Source: Apostichopus japonicus
Lineage: Eukaryota; Echinodermata; Holothuroidea; Aspidochirotida; Stichopodidae
Length of the DNA: 64,000 nucleotides
Direction: 5' to 3'
Assembly: GCF_037975245.1 (NCBI RefSeq)
Contig: NC_092568.1
Coordinates: 36,735,001 to 36,799,000, forward strand
Shown: positions 1 to 11,800 of the stretch, piece by piece
How the letters are laid out: every line of letters begins with the position of its first letter
Position numbering within the stretch: position 1 is the stretch's first letter
The notes under the pieces: model-generated
Databases searched by the model: none
Told to the model about the DNA's origin: nothing
The model's input: the letters and a program-made list of their open reading frames with translations, nothing else
Made by a program: the position numbers and the translations under genes

Positions 1-1207
1 TTCATGTAATATACTCCATATATGAAGCCAATATTACATTATCAATATCGGTTTGATCGCCCACTGGGACTGAACCTCCACCCCCAATGGAGGCTTAGTT
101 GATGATGTCACTTAAACTTCCACATAACGTCATTCTAAAAAATAATCTTTCCTCCCCCACTGCGACTGAGCTGCCATAAAACAAGGCAGGCTCAGTGGAT
201 GTAAATATATTCAAGAAATAATATCCATTTTATAAGCTCTATCTTTATGAACAGAATTCTGGAGTGGGGGCATTTGAAGTTCAATTTTCATTTTTATGAA
301 AGTTCCCACATAATGCTGAGTTGTTCTCAAAATGAAAGCAAGAACTAATCGTTTCACTTTGACTGCACCACTGGCATTAAACTTCCGCCATCCATACAAA
401 ATTGGTAGTTTCCGCTGTAGAAAAAAGTGCTTTCTGGCAAGGCAAACCCCTTGTTTAGCTCCTCCCAAGGAGCCTTCAGTCATTACTATAACTTAAGTGT
501 ATGATAGTGTAGGTACATTCGCGATATTAATTAAGGGCATTTATCTACCTTTTTTTAAGAACAGTCGTTATCAGTAACAACAGTGTACGCGTGATATGTC
601 AGTCTTAACGCTAGGACTAGACTAGGTCCCTTGTTCTACACACTTAAATCGTTAGGCTTTGGCCGTTCAACACAGTTAATCCCAATCTATCAGACCTAAC
701 GTTAGACAATGATAACTGACAGAGGTTGAAAAGAAACTAAAACGTACAAAGGTTAACTAGGCTCCTTAAATTTACCTCTAGTAACAGGCTCTGTTGACCA
801 AATGTTTCTCCGTGACTGCATCAGCAAGTTCTAGTGAATAATAGCCTCGTGAACGAAGCGGTACTGAGCTTGAAATAGACATTTCATGATGCCAGATTGT
901 AAATAAGCTTTTCGGTCAACAAACCTTGGGCTAGAAGCACTTCCGAAAACGCCAACAATTATCTGACTCAAGTACGCAGAGATATTTCGCCTTGCTTCTC
1001 ATATAGGTCAGGTGGATCATAATCAGTCACAAAAATTCCCAACTTTTGAGTATAATAGGCCTATATTTATTTAGCGATTTACGTTCGAGAAAATTTCAAA
1101 GCACATTATATATACACAAACGAAAACCAGTCAATGAAAGTGAAAATATAAACCAAATACATAGGCCGAAATGAGAGAGAGAAAGCAAAGAGAAAAGAAA
1201 AGTTATA
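1..1207. other. Upstream intergenic DNA, no gene seen
   Basis: AT-rich sequence with scattered stops in all frames. The longest reading frame, 90 codons on the minus strand at 211-483, resembles no protein I recognise and has no splice-flanked shape. I see no RNA gene or clear repeat here. Confidence 0.5.
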
Positions 1208-1573
1208 AGGCAGTCTGCTGTATAGACCCCAACTACAGCACGCTATCATTGAAAACTTTCTTGAGAATACATAATCGACTTGCCTTCCTTTGCCGTAAAA
1301 TTACTCTTCTTACCAACTAGTCCGCAACGCCTGCCACATATTTTTCTTGTATGAGAGTCTTTGTGTGAACGCTGTATGAATAACTACACTGTAGACCTGA
1401 ACTTATTTCCATACAGTGTTTATACAAAGAGCCTAATGGCATATAAATGGTAGCTATGCAGGCTAATTGTAAAGCATGAGGTCGATTTACGACCGTGGCA
1501 GATCGATTACGTAATCACAAAATTTTCCTAGCTATAGCGTGCTGTAATTGGAGCCAATAAAGCAGATCTTTAA
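1208..1573. repeat. Inverted-repeat element (MITE-like)
   Basis: The segment 1210-1246 and the reverse complement of 1534-1570 match at 28 of 37 positions, including 13 of 13 at the inner ends (TACAGCACGCTAT). The arms enclose about 290 bp of non-coding DNA. Flanks AAAGTTAT and TAAAGTAA are similar but not identical, so a target duplication is only suggested. The layout fits a short non-autonomous DNA transposon; the superfamily cannot be named. Confidence 0.5.
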
Positions 1574-3186
1574 AGTAACTTTCAAGCCATTTCTGCTTCT
1601 GTCGATTTATGTTCGTTCGATTTTCTTTTCAGTTTCTAAATGTACTTGTTGAATTCTGTTGAATTCTTGATTTCTGTTGTATAATAATATTTTATGATTC
1701 CTTATTTGAAAGAAAGTGTCTTTTCTAGAATTGTGAAAGTCATGTACTCTGAAAATGAGAACGGACAATCAAACTATCAGAAACAGTGAAAAATGTTTCA
1801 CCTTCAGTTGGTTGGTACATTAATTAATAGTCTGCTCTCAAATGTCTAACTCTGTCGCCATGAGATTTCTCTGAAGCACATCCTTCAAGTTTTCTTTTAC
1901 ATTATCTTCGCATCCTCAATTATCAAAGCTTGAGTGAGGACGCAAGATTTTAAGATTTTTTCCTACTATTTCCTAGACACGTTCGAAAACCGTGAAGATA
2001 CACTGACTTAGTATATACTTGGGCAATTGTAGTAAGTGCTCGCAAGATGAATGGTAAAATTAACACATCTATGCAACTCGCTTTACTGTTTCGTGTGTGT
2101 TTCTTACATGGTAAGGCCTAGGCATTTATACACTAAAACGGTATTCATTTAAAAACGGTTACTAACTCAGCAATTTGTTGAAGAGAGGCATATCATGGTA
2201 TCAGCCGGGTATATTTTCCTCTTTTTTTTATCACGCCGAATGCCGAATATTCACCAGAAGTAGTCTGAACGTGCATCGATTATTGGAATTAATAGTATAA
2301 TAATAGTTAGGCTCCATTGTAAATATCTACAACACTAACACAGTAACACTAGGCCTAGTAACAGTACCTAACGTAGATTTTGAAGTAAAAATTTCGGTAC
2401 TAATTTAGAATCCGTACCATTCGACTATTTCTGTTAATCCATATCCCGCTTACTATCTCTCTCCCACATTCATGTAATCACTCCCTATCTCCACCTCCCG
2501 TTCTTCTATCTCCTAATCCTAACCGGATTATACAATTGTTATTCTGCCGATTCGAAGTAAGCGTTCCCATTCATATGGTACGGATTCTAAAGTTAGGCCG
2601 AATTTTGGTCTAGGCCACTAAGTCAGTCCTATGTTTTTATCTCAACTTTCAAGTGACATATAATTGTAATCATCATAAGTCAACTATCTTAAGGTAACTG
2701 TCATGAGTGTTAATGTGCATTATTGATACTATCGAAAAGGAATGGAAGTACAATTCAATTTATTTCTCACATGTACACACCAGTCAATACAGTCTGGTAG
2801 GCTATACAAAAATAAATGTGATTAACACTAGAAGAATCAAAGTTGTTTGTCAAGCTAGTAACCACAAGGGAAACATTAAACCCGAAGAAAAACAAGAAAA
2901 CCAATTTTTCAATAGAAACATCAAACAGTACTGAAGGAGACTGAAGTGTCTATAACCATTGACAAACCCCATGACATGGAATAAAGCAATTGGAAAAGTA
3001 GAAAACTTTCCTTTTGTCAGATGAAATGGCAAACCTGATCTTCAATGTAATCACTGTAACAGCAAAATTGTGGAATGAAATTTTTTGTGATAAAGTGAAC
3101 ATAAAGATTACAATCATGTATTTTTAATGTTTCTTTTGCACCTCAAAAAACGTAATATATCAGCAAGAACTCTGTAATTTTCACAG
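1574..3186 (+). other. TTC9 upstream region, possible 5' UTR intron
   Basis: No gene or repeat is evident. The last bases (TAATTTTCACAG, ending at 3186) form a good splice acceptor 21 bp before the TTC9 start codon. A non-coding first exon further upstream is therefore likely, so the promoter is probably somewhere in or before this stretch; I cannot place it. Confidence 0.35.
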
Positions 3187-3207
3187 ACAGGTGTATGAGG
3201 ATTAAAA

Positions 3208-3529
3208 ATGGCAGAAGCCTACCCATCTTCCTCCTCTGAACCCACGGCAGAGGAATCTGCCAAGAATCGCATCGTGAAAGCAGAAGAGTACAAACAGGCA
3301 GGAAACATCCTATACAAAGAGAAAAGTTACAAAATGGCTATTGGTAAATACCACAGAGCTCTTCTCCAGGTCAGAGATATCGACAATCAACGCCCGAAGC
3401 CTCTTCTGAAAGGCCTGATGGGATTGGCTGGTGAAGGAAATAATGTGTTCAAACAAGACAAAAACCTGACCAATGAGATGACCCAACAGGTCAAACAGTT
3501 GGAACTATCTTGTTACAATAACCTGGCTG
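3208..3529 (+). CDS. TTC9: TTC9 coding exon 1
   Basis: Encodes residues 1-107 and the first base of codon 108. The donor is G|GTAGAG at 3530. The reading frame runs on past it to 3651, but the family signature stops exactly at the donor and resumes at 4470, so the extension is intronic. Confidence 0.87.
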
Positions 3530-5503
3530 GTAGAGTATATATATTATCTTTCCAAAATTTCTTGTTATTAACCTGTCAAAGAGATAATCTGGTTGCTAAA
3601 GTTCATTGGTTAGCAAAGGTTTTTTTAAAAATAATTTTCCTGCATCTATAGATCAATAACCACATCCTTATAGCATTTCTGTATCATTAAGATGCAAACA
3701 TAGAAAAAGTTTTGTAATTTTATATAGGGATCTAGCAACAGAAAAGTTAACAATATCATCATCATGACAATAAAGCTGAAAACAAAATATTAAGGAAAGG
3801 CTTTTGAAGAACCTCTGCCATATGTTGACATTGCCACATACCTACTGTACCATGGTAACCATAGTTTAGATTTAAACAAACCATATCTAGAGTTAGGACC
3901 ATGATATGGAAATGATTGAGACATTTAGCTGTAACTAACACTGTGTAATATCCGTTGCAGTGTATGACTTACACTGTTACCCGGACATGGTAATTCATAG
4001 TGCAGACAGGGCATCCATCATACATTGTATTGAAAGTCCACCTTGTCTGACACCAACACAGCAAACTTACCTAAACATTAGCCCTGAACATTGTATCATG
4101 TGGCCCCACCCGAAATCGCAAAAATACTGCAAAAAAAAACAACTGACCACACACTTTTGTAGAAATAGTAGAAATGACAAAACACATTTTCTGTATACAT
4201 GAAATCATCTCCTATGAGGTATTGCTACATCAACTGTCAAACGTTTTTCTTGTAGTTAACCAATTTTAAAGTTGTACATATATCCTTAACTTCTCATCAA
4301 TCGAGAAATATGCTACTACTGGGTTATGGATTTTATCAAATTTGTATTGAAATTTTAAATCAATCCATTTACTAGATAATAGATTAGTCAAAACCTGAAA
4401 AGTGCGTTTTACTAACGTTAGTCTCTCTTTCTTCACATCTGTTCTGATTCTTTTCTCTTTTTTGCTCAGCTTGCTTACTCCATGACATCGACCCAAATTA
4501 TGAAAAGATTATACAGTATTGCGATGAAGTACTTAAGCGGGACAGCAAGAATCCCAAGGCTTGGTATCGTCAGGGGGTGGCACTCTACCATACACAAGAG
4601 TACAAGGAAGCACAAAACTGCCTAAATAAAGCCAAGAGATCAATGCCGAGGGGTAATTTGAATTTTCTTTGTTTCTGTTTGGGTTTTCGTCTAGTTCTTC
4701 TGTGTTTGGTTTAACGTTCATGCAAGGCATGTAAGTTTCTTCATTAGCAGATATCTCGCTGTTACAAGCACGACATTGGAAACTCGTGACTTGTGCAAGG
4801 TAAAGTAAGAAAATAATTCTTGGTTTGAAAGTTGAGTTGCGATGACTTTCATAACTTCATTTCAGAATTTGTTCAGGTATGTAAGAATATCTAGTGGAAA
4901 AACAATAAAAGCATTCCACTTGAGAAGAATTCTTTATTTCTGTTTTCATTTTATGATAAGCACAGGAATGGAGGGGGAAGTAGGGATGAAGGGGGAGGGG
5001 GAAATGGGGGAAGGGCTCCTGCCCTTCCCCAATTTTCGGGAAGGGAGGGAAACTTTATCTTTTAAGTTTAGTTAAAATGCAATGTTTTATTACTAGCTAA
5101 TTAACTTTCATTCAGTGGGGGAAAATTTTTAAGGATTTCTTACTTTGATCTAGTGTAATTTTGAGTTTAGTTCCAAACTTTTTGCAGTTAATTGTCACAA
5201 ATTGGGGGATAAATGCCAAAAATTGGGTAACAAATGCCAGAAATTGGTTACCAAATGCATCGCAGCACCTTTAAAAGTTGTGGCACACCATTACATAGCA
5301 TTCATAATTAGGCATGTTTAAGAAGAGCGCCACCACTTTTCTTCTGGCATCTGAACCAAACTAGAATGCAGAACTTGTTGTCTGGATGTGTCAATGTTCG
5401 ACCAAACACAGTAAAAATTTGAGTGGAGATTACGATATTTCTTTCAGTGCACGGGAATATATATATATATATATATATATCTTATATATATATATATATA
5501 TAT

Positions 5504-5546
<43 letters not shown>

Positions 5547-5820
5547 TATATATATAATATATATATATATGTGTATATATATATATATATATAATAAATG
5601 AATGTGTATAGTGGTATGACAGATATATAGTAATTCAATAAAGAATAACACACCAGAAAAATTCCACTTCACGACCGGTTTCGTCCTTTTGGGACTCATC
5701 AGGCGAAGGTAGGAATCGAACCCCGGATCTTCGTGTCACGAACCTAAGCCCGTACCACTCGACCACAGTGATTCTACTGGTGTGTTACGCTATAACGCTA
5801 TATATATATATATATATATA

Positions 5821-5898
<78 letters not shown>

Positions 5899-8800
5899 TA
5901 TATGATGTTTCAAATACTCCTTTAGGGACTGTCTGATAAGGAAATCAAGTCCCATTTCTAACCTGACTTTCGTCATGATGTCATGGTTTTTGTTAGAGTC
6001 CCATGAATTCCACTGATGAAGTTTGATATCAAAATTTTGATCTTGCCATTTTTCAAATGCATTTCAAACATATTTCATTCCCCCCTTCCCCCCCCCCCCA
6101 AACAAAATGCAATGAATATTTTCCAAAATTGTTGATTTCTGTTTTTATATCTGAGGTGCTCCAGCAATGGTCTGTGGCTAATAAAACCAAGTCAGCAAAT
6201 CACTTTGATTAGTGATTTCTTGTATGTTTACAAATTATATTCTCAAAACTGATAGTGGTATTGAAGTTATTACTTTGACTAAACTGAAGTTATGGAAAAT
6301 ATTCTAGATGTTTCCATCAAATGAATGTTACTCTTTTACTTGAACAACTAAATACAATTCAATCCCTTAGTGGTATGTGCCTTTTATCAGACAAAAGTGG
6401 TTTCGTTATGCCAAAGAGTAAGAGTGATTTATATTTTGCACATTGAGCTGAACGAGAAACATCTTCAAGAAAAGTGCCGTCTTGATGACATCATAGGCAG
6501 AAATCAGAGCATATTGCTGTGCAAAAGATATGCAACTGTGACAAGTATATTCTTAAACTGTTGAAGGTTCGACCAATTTTTTAGTACAGTTTGACTAATT
6601 TTTACCTTTGTAGCTCTGAGCAGCATTTTAAGCAAGAATGTGCTACGTTGTTTTTAATTTAAAAAAAATAAAAAAAGTTTTGTTGCCCCTTTCCCAAAAA
6701 AGTCACATGGCCACACAGAATAATTTAGGGACTAGGGTGTTATTGGTGACTGTTAGACAATTTTTGTGTACATAGTTGCAATGCATTTACATACCCAAGA
6801 AAAAAATGAGTACTTGTAATGTCATGGCATTCATTCATCTCAGACTCTGAAAATGGATGGTAAAAGGGGTTCAATCTGTCATGCTATTTTGTCAAGCTGT
6901 GGAAGTTAGGCGGGAAAAAAGGGGAGGGTAGTAGGAGTAAGGACAGTTGCAAGGTGTCCCTCAATTCTTCGTCGCCCTGAAGCAGTTACATGCGTGATGG
7001 AAGTTGGAAGAGGCAGTTTGCTGCATATTTCAGCCCTGATGATGGAGGACAAAAAGAGACCATTTAAGAGAATTGACTGTTGGTGAAGATTATTGCAGGA
7101 TTTAGTTACTACCTGTTCAACAATCCTTGCCGAATTGTAATTTTCTGTAAACAGTTGCTTCTTACTTTCAAAACTACAAATGCTGAGCTGGTGATAGCTT
7201 GCTTGGAATGTATTAAATTAGTGTCTTGAACTATGTACCAATGCACACTGGCCGTTGTGTAGTTGAGTTTCCTAAGCCAATGCCATCATACTAGCAGGTA
7301 GTCAAAAACAATTTCTATAACCTTTCCGGTGTCGTCAAGTTTTGCAAAACTGTTGAAACGTTGAGCCAAACTTGCCATATGTTGAAATACTTACAAGCCT
7401 TAAATAGGAACAAGTATAAGCATGTCACTCTAAGATAAAAAAAAAAAGTTTATAGCTCAAGTGGCTATCGAAAATGAAATATGAACAGTGTATTTCTTCC
7501 TGAAAAGGAAAACCTGCACAATTTTTTTTGCTGGCTGGAACCAGTTTTTCAGTGGCTTCCAGGAATAACATTTATAAGAATGGGTTCATGGTACTAAATT
7601 CTGAGCATGTTGACACAGGTCTTCTGAGGGTCTTCTCAAGGAATTGGCATGTACTAATGATAGAACTTCAAATCCAGTATCAGAAATCTTCCTTTGTTCT
7701 CTTAAAATTGACATAAAATTGTTTAAATTTTGCCAAAAATGAGAGTATTTGGTGTTAGCCACATAGGGTTATTACACCATTGTATTTCCTGTACCCTCCA
7801 TGGGTCTATTTCAGATTCCTGTGTATACTTCATGTAAAAAAGCCAGTACAAGTTAAACATATTTTTATTTAGTGAGAAATGATTGGTTTCATTAGACCAC
7901 AACATAGAAGGTTTTGAGGACACTCCCATGGTACAGTAACATGGGGGGAGGGGTGTGGTGGGAGTGGTAGGGGGGGTGTTCAGATGCTTTCAAAGGATAA
8001 TCCCTCAAAGAGTGAGTAGTTCTAATGTCAGACCATTCTAATTAAGAATATTGTTAGTACATTTGCTCGCTTGTGATAGAGCCCCCAGTTTTCATTGAAA
8101 CTTCAAGAGTGATTTCAACGGAAACATCTTTTGATTTCGGTAACTTTAGATTGACTTATAGGTTACGTTGGTTTTGGAAGGTTTACAGATGTGAATCAAA
8201 TTTTGAGATTTGACAAACATAATTTATATCAGTACTGATTGCTTATCAATGAGATTGTTTTACTTCAGTCATACATTTCTTTTGTCTTTGAGAAATTTTC
8301 TTTGAAAAGGAAGACTTCAGACAGAAACTTAAAATTTGATATATATTGTAGACCAATGAAAACACACTGCTATCAGAACAGGTTGGATTTCTATTAACAC
8401 TATTAATTTTTCAGAAATGTGAACATTTAAACAGATGAAGGTCGTCAACTAAAGTGACTGGACTATTAAGTCTAATACACAGTCCGTAAGATCAGTTTCC
8501 AGGGCGCGGCGGTCTCGCATCTGTAAATCTTCAAGTTTGCTTCTGTTTGGTCCCTGAATGGAGATGTCAGTCATAAACATATTTTAATAATATAGTTACA
8601 TCTGACAAGTGATTAAATCAAAAAAACTTATCTAGTTAACATCACAGGAAACATTCTTAAACTTTTCACACAAGAATAAAATCATCTTGTTATACAGATG
8701 TCTACAACCAGCGCACATATGGTATCCCTAAGTACATTTTAAAAGCACTGTTAGGTATCTTGGCAAGTTCACTTTATCACGTAGTTAAGCCAGAAAAGTT

Positions 8801-11800
8801 TTGCTGAAAATACCTCCCAGATTGCCAGAAATGGCACTTCCCAGGCCGTGTCAGTTGCATCTAAACTTTCTCTATTTTGAGATCTCATGATTTTAGAAAT
8901 TTACACTTTTTAAAAAAAGTTTGTTTGGTAAAATCACTTTATAGAAAAATTGGACATTATGTTTCTTTTTGAGCTCTGCTTTAATCATTGTTTTACACAG
9001 GTAATTGAAGATATAAAGCACGCCAGGGCATGGTGAGGATAGCCGTAGCTTATGTAAGCTGAGGGGATTACAATTGGGGAATTTAGGTGTAAATTAATTA
9101 TTAGGTTTCTCTAATCTTTATTTGTTGTACATGCCAACGAGGGATCTACTGTGGGGTGGGGGGGGGGGGTGGAGGGAGGTGAGCTGAAGTGGGTAGGCCA
9201 TGTAGGGGACTGCCTCAATATTCTTGTTACTGATGTAGGGCTAAATATGAAACATAGGGACGGAATGAACATAAGTATGAACCGTAGTTTTTCACATTAG
9301 ACTGCTACACTGTTCATGCAGGTTAAATCTCAGGAGCTCTTTACATTTACAAACGCAAGGTCATCCCATCTGCAGTTGTGCATATACCTGATGAGCAGCC
9401 TTTTGGCTAAGATCATGTGTTCTTTTTAAATGCCATTCCTGCAATACGTGCCTACAATCTTCAGATTGCACTCTTCTACCCAATGAAATCAAATGAAATA
9501 ATAATATAATGGACACTTTGTATAGCGCCGGTATCCTTCCAAGGGGGTCATGGCGCTTAATGATATGAACATCTATAGCTAACTGAAATAGCGCATACTG
9601 TCCAGGGGTTCACATTTTCATAGGCCTACTTCATTTAGGAAGTGGAATAATCAGGGAGCAGCTGCCCCCAGCCCCTGCCCCACAGGCTACGGCCATGTAG
9701 TTGGCATCAGTTAACTTAATCACAAATAAGAAAAAATTGTGAACATATTTACATAACTACCCAAATAGAACTTGATGTATAAAGAGTAACATGCCTATAA
9801 AAACAACATGACTAGCAGATAGCCTCCGTGGTGTATGGGTGCGGTTCCTTGTTAACTTTTGGTATAAATGAAGTCCGTTATTCTTATTTCAACCCAGTTG
9901 GAAAGTTCTAATTTCGTCGAGGGGCTGAGCAGATGAGAATAAGATATTAATAACTACTTATCTATTGTAGCACAATGTTTGAGCACCCTTTATGAGATAT
10001 ACAAGTCATTATGAGCCTGATAGGCCTAGCGCCTACACGAATCAGTCAATAAACCTGGGGGGGGGACATTTGATATTGTGTCCCCATCCTTCAGAAAGTG
10101 GGGGACATGTCCCCCCCCCCCCCATGATTGGCATCCCTGAGTAATATTAACATTTATAGAAGTATTAACATAACATTATTATCCAAAAAGTAATGCCAGA
10201 GTGCCAGACCTATGTCAAGTTCATTGCAAAAGGCTGTTGTGGAAAATCTCAACCCAACGAATATCACATTCATTACATAAACAGCCCTCCCTCTTTGGCA
10301 GCTGTGTTTTTCTGATGCAGGCCGCCAAAAAAAATAAATAAAGCACATTCAGTATTTAATTATTATTATGATAGAAAATGATAGAATTATGAAAGATAGA
10401 ATAAAAAAAACCCAAAAATATAAAATTGAATTCCGAGAATTTTGGGTTGGATGTCTAGTAGAAACTGACATTGTATTTTTGATATGAAACATTCAAATAT
10501 ATTTATCTCCACCTAGATGCTGCATGAGATCTAGGACTATACTATCACAGATGTCCAAGTTTAAGAGACACTAAATTTGCTTGTGATTATCCCAGGAGTA
10601 AATAAATTAGGGAAAAATAAGAATCAATTCTAAAGAGGAATTAGCTTGTAGAAATATCAGACTCTGTGACGGAATTTGCGCAATGGTGTGCAAACAGAGA
10701 AGGTATAATTTCATATACTTTTTTTTATAGTGGTTTCCATCGTTATGCAAATAATAAACTTTGGAATAAATTCCAATATATCGATGGCTTGTAACATTCC
10801 TACACATACACATATGTGCATGTTTTTTCTTTTAAATTTTTTTGTTTTTGGGGGGGATGTTCACCTGCCAGAGAACGAATTCAAAAGGTTGCACTGTAAG
10901 CAAACAAATGCACATGTTTACCTAGAGTTATGGCTTCCACAGGAAGATCATAATGATATAGGAATACGGTAGTTGGCAATCGGCCTAATTGTTTACGTAA
11001 AGACGGGGAAATTGAGCTGAGTCATAACGAAAGTGTAATTTCCTCTAGGCATTTGTGGTCGGCTAAATAGAATCGGGTCCAACGGCAGGTTCAGTGGAAA
11101 CAACAGAGTTTGTCATAACAGGAGGACATGTAATTACGTAATTAACATCTATCAAATTTAATAATAGTCAAAAACCTCATCGCAAGGGTGGGACGATAAG
11201 GACATATTTTTTCCTTCTTCTATCCTGCAGAATTTTTTTTTTCTTCCACTTCTTTGCTTCGTTGCTTCACAATAAATATTTTGTGCCTGTCATTTCAAAT
11301 CTACTACTGTCGTACAATTGTTTTTGTGAGCTGACCTTAGAGAAAGACATGAAATCCAGGTGCGTAGCCAAGGGGGGGGAGGGGGTATGTTTTTATGATA
11401 TTGCTAGCAATTTCAAAATAGAAAATGCTTAGATGCAACTTACAAGGCCTGGGAAGTGCCATTTCCAGCGATCAGGGAAGCATTTTGGGACAAAATTTTC
11501 TTGTACGCTTCGCGCCAACCCATGGTGGCAAGCTTAGATAGTTTGCAGAGCCCCTCCCTTGGCATATTCCTGGCTACGCGCCTGATGAAATCCCAAAACA
11601 TATGTGAGAAATTGCAAAGCCCAAACGTTAGCCAAATAGTCGGACATGTTTACAAAAAAATTAAAAAAATGAAATTCTGCCCAAACGTTTGTCACTGTTT
11701 AACTGATCTCAAAATTTCACCAATGTGTACTTGCATATTCTGGGTGGTGTGTATTTAAATCCATGGAAAACATAAAAGCTGGGAAGCCATCCCATATTTT

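Noticed and set aside
5386-5976. Several Tyr/Ile-rich reading frames on both strands
   Set aside because: They are translations of (TA)n and of the ribozyme-bearing element, with no conserved protein content.
9393-9440. CTGATGA followed by GC-rich stem as a second hammerhead
   Set aside because: No GAAA follows the stem and no stem I partner is present; the segment is better explained by U2 similarity.
9816-9900. tRNA A-box-like GTGGTGTATGGG
   Set aside because: No B box at tRNA distance and no cloverleaf pairing.
11580-11620. CTGATGAAATCCC as a hammerhead core
   Set aside because: No complementary stem II strand with GAAA; the CTG is the hAT end and ATGAAATC its target duplication.
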